A stretch of DNA of 64,000 nucleotides from positions 62,001-126,000 of the forward strand of contig QAKE01000011.1 in assembly GCA_003343995.1 (NCBI GenBank), given 5' to 3'. Position numbers and translations under genes: made by a program. Of this stretch, positions 26,252-33,845 are shown in pieces. Position 1 is the first letter of the stretch, and each line of letters starts with the position of its first letter. The notes beneath the pieces were generated by a model, which saw nothing but the letters and a program-made list of their open reading frames with translations, was not told the origin of the DNA and did no database searches. The stretch is from Bacillota bacterium. Lineage in GTDB: Bacteria > Bacillota > Clostridia > Christensenellales > Borkfalkiaceae.

Positions 26252-28246
26252 TCAGAGCAGCCGGCGCAGGGTATCCCCCTCGGTCTGCCAGACGGCGGTG
26301 CCGTAAGCGGGCAGGTCGGCGTCCAGCACCCGCACCGGGCCGGGGTTGCAGTTCTGCACAAAGAGCAGCCCTTCCCGCCGGGTGGCCAGCACCCCCGGGG
26401 GCAGAGGCCGGGGGCTGGCGGGGCGCAGCCCGGCTTCGGCGGCCAGGCCGGTGTAGAAGGCGCTGTAAAAGTCCGGGGTGAACCGGCTGGCCAGATAGTA
26501 GGCCCGACCCTGGCCGTAGGGGTGCACCGCCGCGGCGGGGGAACCGGCAAAGTAGTCCTCGGCATAGAGCAGCAGCGGGGTGGCGGGGCTGTCCCCCTCC
26601 GGCACCGCCACCTCGCAGAGGATGCCGGCCTGTGTGGCGGGCAGCGGCGAGGTTTGCGCCGGCCGGCAGAGGCGGGTTTCCCCGTCATAAAGGGCGTCCA
26701 CCTCGGCCCGGCGCAGGCCCAGCAGCCGGGTCAGGCCGTAGGGGGTGTCCCCCAGGCGGCAGAGGTCGTTCTCGTCCACCACGCCGGTCCAGGGCCCCAC
26801 CACCACCGTGCCGCCGGCCTGGGCAAAGGCGCAGAGCCGGGCGGCAAACTCCTCCCGCAGCAGGTAGAGCATGGGCGCCACCACCAGGCCGTAGCCGGTC
26901 AGGTCGTCCTCCTGGCCGATTAGGTCCACCGTGATGCCCGCCCGGGCCAGGGCGTTGTAGTGGCAGGCCAGTTCCTTCCAGTAGCCCAGGCCGCAGTTGC
27001 GGGGGCCGCTGGAACCCTCCAGCGCCCAGAGATTGGGCCAGTCGTGGACCAGGGCCGCCTGTCTGGGCCGCCCCCGGCCGACGGCCGGGGCCAGCTGTTC
27101 CAGCGCCTGCCCCACCTGGGCGGTCTCCCGGAAGGGGCGGGCGTCGGTGCGGCCGTCGTGGCCCACCACGGCGCCGTGGAGTTTCTCCTGGGCGCCCCGG
27201 CTGGCCCGCCACTGAAAGTAGCAGACGCTGTCCGACCCGTGGGCCACCGCCTGCAGGGCGCTGAGCATGGCGATGCCGGGTTTTTTCTGCTTGGATACCG
27301 GCTGCCAGTTGGTGAAACTGGGGGTGGACTCCATCAGCAGGAAGGGTTTGCCCTTCAGCGAATAGAAGAGATCGTGCATCAGGGCGGTGTCCAGGGCGGT
27401 GTCCTCCACCGTCTCGGTGGGCTTGTGCCAGGTGGGATAGCTGTCCCAGCTTACCAGATCCAGCTCCCGGGCCAGGGCGCGGTAGTCGATGCCGGAAAAA
27501 CGGTACATCATGTTGGTGGTGAACCGGGCCTCCGGGGCCAGCGCCCGTATGCAGTCCCGCTCAAACTTGAAAAAGTCGATGTGGCGGCTGCTGACAAACC
27601 GCTTCCAGTCCAGCAGCATCCCCTGCACCGCGTCCTCCCCATGGGGGGCGGGGCTTTCGATCTGTTCCCAGTCGGTGTAGTCGTGGCTCCAGAACCGGGC
27701 GTTCCAGGCTTTGTTCAGCGCCTCCAGGCTGCCGTAGCGCTGCTGCAGCCAGCGGCGGAACGCCGCCTGGCAGAGGGGACAGTGGCAGGCGCCGCTCATC
27801 TCGTTGGAGATGTGCCACAGAATCACCGCCGGGTCGCTGCCGAACCGCCGGGCCAGCTGCTCGTCCACCGCCCGCACCTTGGCCCGGTAGACGGGGGAGG
27901 TGTAACAGTGGTTCTGCCGCCGGGAAAAAAGCTCCCGCACCCGGTCCGGCCCCACCCGGAGCACCTCGGGGTATTTCCGGGCCAGCCAGGCGGGCCGGGC
28001 GGCGCTGGGGGTGGCCAGGATGGTGGAAATCCCGTTGTCGTAGAGGGTGTGGATGATCCCGGCCAGCCAGTCCAGGTCATATTCCCCCTCCCGGGGTTCC
28101 AGCACCGACCAGGAAAATACCCCCAGGGTGACCACATTGATATGGGCCTGCTTCATCATGGCCACATCCTGTTCCAGGATGTCGGGGCGGTCCAGCCACT
28201 GTTCGGGGTTGTAGTCCCCGCCGTGCAGAAGTCGTTGTCTGTGCAT
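26252..28246 (-). CDS. GH42 beta-galactosidase
   Basis: 664 aa from ATG 28246 (AAAGG 7 bases upstream; longer starts overlap the promoter). The GH42 TIM barrel opens with HGGDYNPEQW, the acid/base is in HISNEMSG with the Glu after Asn, and the nucleophile Glu is in LLMESTPSF. The Cys pair in CHCPLCQ marks the zinc-type GH42 structure. A trimerisation domain (about 390-590) and a small C-terminal domain follow. No signal peptide: intracellular hydrolysis of galacto-oligosaccharides or lactose-like products. It faces the LacI-type regulator across a shared control region, but the operator copy lies nearer the regulator. Confidence 0.9.
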   Translation of the reverse strand: MHRQRLLHGGDYNPEQWLDRPDILEQDVAMMKQAHINVVTLGVFSWSVLEPREGEYDLDWLAGIIHTLYDNGISTILATPSAARPAWLARKYPEVLRVGPDRVRELFSRRQNHCYTSPVYRAKVRAVDEQLARRFGSDPAVILWHISNEMSGACHCPLCQAAFRRWLQQRYGSLEALNKAWNARFWSHDYTDWEQIESPAPHGEDAVQGMLLDWKRFVSSRHIDFFKFERDCIRALAPEARFTTNMMYRFSGIDYRALARELDLVSWDSYPTWHKPTETVEDTALDTALMHDLFYSLKGKPFLLMESTPSFTNWQPVSKQKKPGIAMLSALQAVAHGSDSVCYFQWRASRGAQEKLHGAVVGHDGRTDARPFRETAQVGQALEQLAPAVGRGRPRQAALVHDWPNLWALEGSSGPRNCGLGYWKELACHYNALARAGITVDLIGQEDDLTGYGLVVAPMLYLLREEFAARLCAFAQAGGTVVVGPWTGVVDENDLCRLGDTPYGLTRLLGLRRAEVDALYDGETRLCRPAQTSPLPATQAGILCEVAVPEGDSPATPLLLYAEDYFAGSPAAAVHPYGQGRAYYLASRFTPDFYSAFYTGLAAEAGLRPASPRPLPPGVLATRREGLLFVQNCNPGPVRVLDADLPAYGTAVWQTEGDTLRRLL

Positions 28247-28298
28247 CTCCAAACCTTTCCGGGCTGCCGGGCAGCCCTTTTCCATGAACTTTGGCACC

Positions 28299-28328
28299 AG
28301 TATAGCAGGTTTGCCGGGGCGGATGCAA
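28299..28328 (-). promoter_or_regulatory. Promoter for the GH42 gene
   Basis: Minus strand: TTGCAT (complement of 28323-28328), 18-base spacer, TATACT (complement of 28299-28304), about 50 bases upstream of the ATG. Confidence 0.65.
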
Positions 28329-28435
28329 CGGCCGGGCAGGCGGCAGAAGTTGTCGCGCCCACGTTTTTTCTCCGCCGAAAAGGGCTGCGTTCAACCTGCA
28401 CAAAAAAGGGGCGGAAAGTTTGGGTGATACACGAA

Positions 28436-28464
28436 TTGAATTGCGGCGGAGATTTGATTATAGT
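28436..28464 (+). promoter_or_regulatory. Promoter of the LacI-type regulator
   Basis: TTGAAT (28436-28441), 17-base spacer, TATAGT (28459-28464). Predicted start about 28471, with an operator-like site immediately downstream, as expected for autorepression. Confidence 0.7.
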
Positions 28465-28481
28465 AAAAACGTTCGATGAAT

Positions 28482-28497
28482 AAGAATACGCATTCAC
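28482..28497. promoter_or_regulatory. Operator-like palindrome in the regulator leader
   Basis: AAGAATACGCATTCAC matches 13 of 16 positions of the perfect palindrome at 29524-29539. It lies about 10-25 bases after the predicted transcript start of the LacI-family gene. Confidence 0.6.
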
Positions 28498-28514
28498 AAT
28501 GTTGGTGCCACACA

Positions 28515-29483
28515 ATGATTACAATGAGCGAAATCGCACGGCTGACCCATGTTTCCCAGCCCACCGTTTCCCGGGTGCTTAACGGAAACCCCAAGGTTTC
28601 CCCCGAGATCCGGGAGCGGGTGCTGGCCTGTGCCCGGGAGCATGACTATCGGCTCAACGCCCTGGCCAAGGGGCTGCAGGGCAGCAAAACCCACCTGCTG
28701 GGGGTTCTGGTCACCGACATCGCCAACGGCTTTTTTGCCGAACTGGCCAAGCAGATCGAGACCGCGGCCCGCCAGCGGGGGTACAGCATCATCCTTTTCA
28801 ACAGCGACTACAACCCCCGCAACGAACAGGAATATCTGGACGTGGTCCGCCGCTACCGGGTGGACGGGGTGCTGGCGGTTCCCATCCGGGAGACCAGCCC
28901 CCAGTGGCGGGAGTATGTGAAAAAGCTGGATGCGCCGGTGGTCACCATCACCCGGCGTGCCCCGGGGCTGGATTCCTTCTATGTGGACCACGCCGAGGCC
29001 GGCGCCGCGGTGGCCCGGCATCTGCTGGACCGCGGCTACCGCCGTTTCCTCTTCATCGGCAAGGACTATGACGGCAAGTATGTGGGGTTCCGCCAGGCGA
29101 TGGAGGCCCGGGGCCTGGGCGGCTGCACCACCAACCGGGTGCTGCGGGACCATGACCAGCTGCGCCGGGAACTGGAACAGTGGCTGGGGGCCGGCGAGGG
29201 CCGCCCCGCCGTCTTTGCGGGCAACGACATCTACGCCCTGCAGGTGCTGGACATTTTGCGGGAGCTGGAGATGGAGGTGCCCCGGCAGGTGGGGGTCATC
29301 GGCTTTGACGATACCTTCATGGGCCGCCACCTCAACCCCCGGCTGAGCACCGTCAGCCAGCCCACCGACCAGATGGCGCGGGAGGCGGTAAACTGGCTGC
29401 TGGACCGCATCGAAGGGGAGGACGACCGGGAACCCGTCGATCGGGTGTTCCCGTCCAGACTGGTGGCCCGGGAGACCACCTGA
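28515..29483 (+). CDS. LacI-family transcriptional regulator of the sucrose PTS unit (ScrR-like)
   Basis: 322 aa if translation begins at ATG 28515 (MITMSEIARL), which places the helix-turn-helix at the usual LacI position (SEIARLTHVSQPTVSRVLNG). No good ribosome site is seen; an ATG at 28476 would start almost at the transcript end and read through the operator. The periplasmic-binding-protein-like effector domain follows (VLVTDIANGFF, VIGFDDTFMG). The gene precedes the PTS permease; one operator copy lies in its own leader and a perfect one before the permease, so it probably represses both until sucrose-6-phosphate, fructose or a related signal binds. Confidence 0.85.
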   Translation: MITMSEIARLTHVSQPTVSRVLNGNPKVSPEIRERVLACAREHDYRLNALAKGLQGSKTHLLGVLVTDIANGFFAELAKQIETAARQRGYSIILFNSDYNPRNEQEYLDVVRRYRVDGVLAVPIRETSPQWREYVKKLDAPVVTITRRAPGLDSFYVDHAEAGAAVARHLLDRGYRRFLFIGKDYDGKYVGFRQAMEARGLGGCTTNRVLRDHDQLRRELEQWLGAGEGRPAVFAGNDIYALQVLDILRELEMEVPRQVGVIGFDDTFMGRHLNPRLSTVSQPTDQMAREAVNWLLDRIEGEDDREPVDRVFPSRLVARETT

Positions 29484-29494
29484 TCCGGACAAAA

Positions 29495-29516
29495 CGGGCG
29501 AAAGCCCCTTTTTTTG
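29495..29516 (+). terminator. Weak terminator after the regulator gene
   Basis: A short GGGC/GCCC stem with a GAAA loop is followed by a run of T. The short stem suggests partial termination. Confidence 0.45.
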
Positions 29517-29523
29517 GACCGTT

Positions 29524-29539
29524 GTGAATACGTATTCAC
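29524..29539. promoter_or_regulatory. Perfect 16-bp operator palindrome before the PTS gene
   Basis: GTGAATACGTATTCAC is fully palindromic and lies 72 bases before the PTS start. Its imperfect partner is at 28482-28497. Best explained as the binding site of the adjacent LacI-family protein. Confidence 0.75.
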
Positions 29540-29610
29540 GGCCCATGCCCTGATATTCCTTCTCCCTGACCGGAGTTGAAATATACACAAAAAAGGAAGG
29601 ATGTAGTATA

Positions 29611-31506
29611 ATGGATTACAAGAAGGTAGCCCAGGAAATCTACGACAAAGTCGGGCAACGGGAAAACCTGGTCTCGGCGGCCCACTGCGCCACCCGGCTG
29701 CGGCTCGTCCTGGCGGACAACGCCAAGTGCGACGCCAAGGCGGTGGAGGAAATCGACGGGGTCAAAGGGGTGTTCAGCGCCTCGGGCCAGCTCCAGATCA
29801 TTCTGGGCACCGGCGTGGTCAACAAGGTCTATGACGAGTTCATCGCTATCTCGGGCCTGTCCGCCGCCACCAAGGAAGAGGTGAAGGCGGCGGCCGCCGC
29901 CCGGCAGAACATCTTCAAGCGGGCCATCAAGACCCTGGGCGACATCTTCGTGCCCATCATCCCGGCCATCGTGGCCAGCGGCTTCCTCATGGGCATCATG
30001 GAAGCGCTGAACTTCATGGTGAACAACAACTTCCTGAACATCGACACTTCGGGATCCCTCTACGTGTTCGCCAACCTCTTCTCCAACACGGCGTATACCT
30101 TCCTGCCCATCCTCATCGCGTACAGCGCGGCCAAGGCCTTTGGCGGCAACCCCTATCTGGGGGCGGTCATCGGCATGATGATGATTCACCCCAACCTGCA
30201 AAACGCCTGGACGGTGGCCACCGAGGGGGTCAAGCAGACCCAGAGCGTCTGGTTCGGCCTCTACTCGGTGGACCTGGTGGGCTATCAGGGACATGTTATC
30301 CCGGTCATCATCGCGGTTTGGGTCATGTGCTTTCTGGAAAAACGGCTGCACAAGATCGTGCCCGCCATGTTTGACCTCTTTGTCACCCCGCTGGTCAGCG
30401 TCTTTGTCACCGGGTATCTGACCTTCTCCATCATCGGACCCATCTTTGTCACCATTGAGAACAACATCATCGGCGGCATCCAGACCCTGCTCACCCTGCC
30501 CTTCGGCATCGGCAGCCTGATCATGGGCGGTCTGTACTCCACCACCGTTGTGGCCGGCATCCATCATATGTACACCGTCATCGACATGGGCCAGCTCTCG
30601 ATGTACGGCGTGACCTACTGGCTGCCCCTGGCCTCCGCCGCCAATATGGCCCAGGGCGCTGCCACCCTGGCCGTGGCCCTCAAGACCAAGAACGGCAAGG
30701 TCAAGTCGGTGGCCCTGCCCTCCGCCTTCTCCTGCTTCATGGGCATCACCGAACCCGCCATCTTCGGCGTCAACCTGCGTCACTTCAAGCCCTTTGTCTG
30801 CGGCGCCATCGGCGGCGCGGTGGGCGCCATGTATGCCTCCCTGGTCCATCTGGGCGCCAGCGGCACCGGCGTCACCGGCATTTTCGGCCTGCTGCTCTGC
30901 CTGCAGCAGCCCCTGCAGTACATCATCATGGCGGCCATCTCCATCGGCGTGGCCTTCGCGCTGACCTGGCTGTTCGGCTATAAGGACCCCGCCCCCGAAA
31001 CCCCCGCCGCCACCGACGCCCCCAAGGCGGAGGAACCTGCCCGCCCCGCGCTGCAGTGCCAGGCCGGCGTGGTCTACGCCCCGGTGGCCGGCACCGTGGT
31101 TCCCTCGGAGGAAATCCCCGACGAAACCTTTGCCACCGGCGTTCTGGGCCGCGGCGTGGGCATCAAGCCCGCCGACGGGGTTATTGTGGCCCCCTTTGAC
31201 GGCGAGATCTCCTCTGTTACCGACACCCATCACGCGGTGGGTATCACCTCCCCCGACGGCATGGAGCTGCTGATCCATGTGGGCGTGGACACGGTGGAGA
31301 TGCAGGGCGAGGGTTTCCGCTGCTTTGTGCAGCAGGGCCAGAAGGTCAAGGCCGGCGACGAGCTCATCGCCTTTGACCGGGATAAGATCGCCGCCGCCGG
31401 ACACCCTGACATTGTGGCGGTGCTGCTGACCAACGCCGACGATTACAGCGAACTGAAGATTGAAACCGGCAGCTGCCAGGTTCTGCAGAAGGTTCTGCAG
31501 GTCTGA
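29611..31506 (+). CDS. PTS sucrose/beta-glucoside-type EIIBCA permease
   Basis: 631 aa, all three domains in one chain. EIIB at 1-85 with phospho-Cys26 in AAHCATRLR; EIIC about 105-460 with about 10 membrane segments (PAIVASGFLMG, GITEPAIFGVNLR); EIIA about 485-631 with phospho-His556 in LLIHVGVDTVEMQG. It imports and phosphorylates a disaccharide; sucrose is inferred from the GH32 gene in the same run and the ScrR-like regulator. Trehalose or beta-glucoside PTS proteins share this layout and remain alternatives. ATG 29611 with GGAAGG upstream. Carrying its own EIIA removes dependence on the glucose-type EIIA protein. Confidence 0.9.
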   Translation: MDYKKVAQEIYDKVGQRENLVSAAHCATRLRLVLADNAKCDAKAVEEIDGVKGVFSASGQLQIILGTGVVNKVYDEFIAISGLSAATKEEVKAAAAARQNIFKRAIKTLGDIFVPIIPAIVASGFLMGIMEALNFMVNNNFLNIDTSGSLYVFANLFSNTAYTFLPILIAYSAAKAFGGNPYLGAVIGMMMIHPNLQNAWTVATEGVKQTQSVWFGLYSVDLVGYQGHVIPVIIAVWVMCFLEKRLHKIVPAMFDLFVTPLVSVFVTGYLTFSIIGPIFVTIENNIIGGIQTLLTLPFGIGSLIMGGLYSTTVVAGIHHMYTVIDMGQLSMYGVTYWLPLASAANMAQGAATLAVALKTKNGKVKSVALPSAFSCFMGITEPAIFGVNLRHFKPFVCGAIGGAVGAMYASLVHLGASGTGVTGIFGLLLCLQQPLQYIIMAAISIGVAFALTWLFGYKDPAPETPAATDAPKAEEPARPALQCQAGVVYAPVAGTVVPSEEIPDETFATGVLGRGVGIKPADGVIVAPFDGEISSVTDTHHAVGITSPDGMELLIHVGVDTVEMQGEGFRCFVQQGQKVKAGDELIAFDRDKIAAAGHPDIVAVLLTNADDYSELKIETGSCQVLQKVLQV

Positions 31507-31557
31507 GTCTGCCGCTGCCCGCCCCCCGGCGGGCGGAATAAAAGGAGAGAAAAGCCC

Positions 31558-32391
31558 ATGAAAATCCGTTATCTGGGAACCGCCGCCGCCGAAGGCTGGC
31601 CCGCCCTGTTCTGCTCCTGCCCCATCTGCACCAAGGCCCGGGCCGAAGGCGGCAAAAATCTGCGCACCCGCACCCAGGCCATCCTGGACGGGGAGCTGCT
31701 GCTGGATTTCCCCCCCGACACCTACTGCCATGCCCTGCACTACGGGCTGGAACTGGCCAAGGTCCACACCCTGCTGGTCACACACAGCCACATGGACCAC
31801 TGGTTCCCCACCGATCTGATCCACCGGCACGAACATTTCGGCCACGGCGTCACCGGGGTGCTGGAGGTCTACGGCAACCAGGCGGTGAAGGACGCCTTTG
31901 ACGCCCACATCCTGGTGGACCGGTTCAAGCCCCATCCCATCGGGGACGTGGTTCATTTCCACGTCACCCACGGCGGGGACCGGATCCAGAGCCACGGCTG
32001 GGAGATCATCGCGGTGCCCGCCGACCACGACCAGCGGGAGGAGTGTCTGGTCTACATCTGCAAAAAGGACGGCAAGACCCTCTTCTACGGCCACGACACC
32101 GGCCTGAACCTGAGCCCCGAAGCCTGGGCGCTGATCACCGCCGAGCACTATGACCTGGTCAGCCTGGACGCCACCATGGGCCAAAAAACCATCGGCGGAT
32201 ACCACATGGGGCTGGCCGATGACGAGATCATGTTCCGCAAACTCACCGAGCTGGGCTGCATCGACAGCCACACCATCAAGGTCATCAACCATTTCAGCCA
32301 CAACGGCGAGATGACCCATGACCAGCTCACCGAATGGGGAGCGCAGCGGGGCATCCTGGCCGCCTACGACGGCATGGAAGTGGAATTCTGA
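31558..32391 (+). CDS. PhnP-like metallo-beta-lactamase-fold phosphodiesterase
   Basis: 277 aa. Start ATG 31558 with AAAAGGAG. The N-terminal CSCPICTKAR cysteine motif followed by the R-T-R-T segment is characteristic of PhnP-type proteins, where such cysteines bind a structural zinc. The active-site motif is THSHMDHW (HxHxDH) at about residue 80, with later ligands in PADHDQR, YGHDTG and NHFSHNG. PhnP hydrolyses cyclic phosphate esters of sugars. It sits between the sucrose PTS gene (51 bases) and the GH32 gene (95 bases, with a stem-loop), so cyclic or other phosphodiesters from sugar-phosphate metabolism are plausible substrates. That link is inference. Confidence 0.75.
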   Translation: MKIRYLGTAAAEGWPALFCSCPICTKARAEGGKNLRTRTQAILDGELLLDFPPDTYCHALHYGLELAKVHTLLVTHSHMDHWFPTDLIHRHEHFGHGVTGVLEVYGNQAVKDAFDAHILVDRFKPHPIGDVVHFHVTHGGDRIQSHGWEIIAVPADHDQREECLVYICKKDGKTLFYGHDTGLNLSPEAWALITAEHYDLVSLDATMGQKTIGGYHMGLADDEIMFRKLTELGCIDSHTIKVINHFSHNGEMTHDQLTEWGAQRGILAAYDGMEVEF

Positions 32392-32402
32392 ACAATTGCC
32401 TT

Positions 32403-32429
32403 CGCCCCGCGGAGTATTCCGTCGGGGCG
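32403..32429 (+). other. Stem-loop between metallohydrolase and GH32 genes
   Basis: CGCCCCG (32403-32409) pairs with CGGGGCG (32423-32429), extended inwards by a GGA/TCC pairing. No T-run follows directly; probable attenuator or mRNA stabiliser. Confidence 0.5.
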
Positions 32430-32486
32430 TAAGGTGTTTTACCCGGCCTTGGGCCGCCGGGCAATCCATCACAGGGAGGGAACGCT

Positions 32487-33812
32487 TTGCTGCAAGATTT
32501 TCTGCACCTGAAAGCACCGGGCCACTGGATCAACGACCCCAACGGTTTTATCTTTTACAAGGGCCGGTACCATCTGTTTTACCAGCATTTCCCCTATGAG
32601 CCGCGGTGGGGCACCATGCACTGGGGCCATGCGGTGAGCGAGGATCTGGTCCACTGGGAGCACCGGGGCATCGCCCTCTACCCCAGCAAGGACTATGACC
32701 GCAACGGCGTTTTCTCCGGCAGCGCCGTGGAGGTGGATGGCCGGCTGTATCTCTACTACACCGCCGTGCGCTATCTGGAGGAAAACCCCGAGGACATCCA
32801 CCACCCCCTCCACGACCGGTTTGTGGCCAGCCAGGCCATGCTGATCTCGGAGGACGGCGAAGAGTTTGACAATCGGGCGGGCAAGCGGCAGATCCTGCCG
32901 GTGCTCACCGACCCCGAAATCGGGGACCCCAAGAACACCCGGGACCCCAAGGTCTGGCGGACCGGGGACGGCTACCGGATGGTGCTGGGCAGCACCCGGG
33001 ACGGGGTGGGACGGCTGCTCTTTTACCGCAGCCAGGACGGCTGCCGCTGGACCTATGCCAACCAGTTCACCGACCCCGCCCTGGGCACCACCCTGGAATG
33101 CCCCGACCTGATGCCGCTGGGGGACGGATACCTGCTGCTGGGCTGCCCCATGGGGGTCACGGCGGACGGGGTGCACTATCCCGACCAGGCCACCTATGCA
33201 CGGGCGGATTTTGACGAGGACCGCTGCGCCCTCTCGCTGCGGCAGGCTCCGGTTTTCCTGGACTGGGGGCTGGATCTCTACGCCCCCCAGACCACTCTGG
33301 ACCGGGAGGGCCGCCGGGTGCTCATCGGCTGGATGCGGATGCCCCGGCCCGTGGACCAAAGCCCCGACGGACGGGCTTCCTGGCGGGGCATGATGAGCCT
33401 GCCCCGGCTGGTGGAGCTGCGGGACGGGGAGGTCTGTTTCCCGGTGCATCCCAACGTCCCGGCCTGTTTCACCCGCCCGGTGCAGGACCTCTCGCCGCTG
33501 GCCCGGCACAAGCCGGTGCGGCTGACCGGAACCCTGCACGAAGGGGAGAGCTGGAATCTGGGCGGGCTGCGCATCCGGATGGAGGGCGGCCGGGTCTGCA
33601 CCGACCGCAGCGCCCTGCTGGACGGGCTGACCGGCTACCGCACCACGGCCGAAACCCCGGCCCTGGCGGGGGACGCCTGCCGTCTGGAGGTTTATCTGGA
33701 TGAAAACCTCGTGGAACTCTTTCTCAACGAAGGCCGGTATGTCCTCAGCCAGGTTGTCTACGGGCTGGGGCAGACCTTAGAAGGAAATTTTGACGCCCTG
33801 TGCACAGTCTGA
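32487..33812 (+). CDS. Sucrose-6-phosphate hydrolase (GH32)
   Basis: 441 aa with TTG start at 32487, preceded by GGGAGGG at 6-base spacing; no ATG gives the complete domain. The WINDPNG motif is at residues 14-20 with the nucleophile Asp, the RDP motif (NTRDPKVW) carries the transition-state Asp, and the acid/base Glu is in LECPDL. The five-bladed propeller ends about residue 300 and the C-terminal beta-sandwich is complete but short. It has no signal peptide. It cleaves sucrose-6-phosphate made by the upstream PTS into glucose-6-phosphate and fructose. Fructan or plain sucrose hydrolysis is possible but less likely here. Confidence 0.9.
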   Translation: MLQDFLHLKAPGHWINDPNGFIFYKGRYHLFYQHFPYEPRWGTMHWGHAVSEDLVHWEHRGIALYPSKDYDRNGVFSGSAVEVDGRLYLYYTAVRYLEENPEDIHHPLHDRFVASQAMLISEDGEEFDNRAGKRQILPVLTDPEIGDPKNTRDPKVWRTGDGYRMVLGSTRDGVGRLLFYRSQDGCRWTYANQFTDPALGTTLECPDLMPLGDGYLLLGCPMGVTADGVHYPDQATYARADFDEDRCALSLRQAPVFLDWGLDLYAPQTTLDREGRRVLIGWMRMPRPVDQSPDGRASWRGMMSLPRLVELRDGEVCFPVHPNVPACFTRPVQDLSPLARHKPVRLTGTLHEGESWNLGGLRIRMEGGRVCTDRSALLDGLTGYRTTAETPALAGDACRLEVYLDENLVELFLNEGRYVLSQVVYGLGQTLEGNFDALCTV

Positions 33813-33845
33813 GCAGGGGTGGAAGAAAAACAAGGAGGAATCGAC

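Noticed and set aside
29536..32517. Long minus-strand frame opposite the PTS and PhnP-like genes
   Set aside because: No domain, no ribosome site; plus-strand families are unambiguous.
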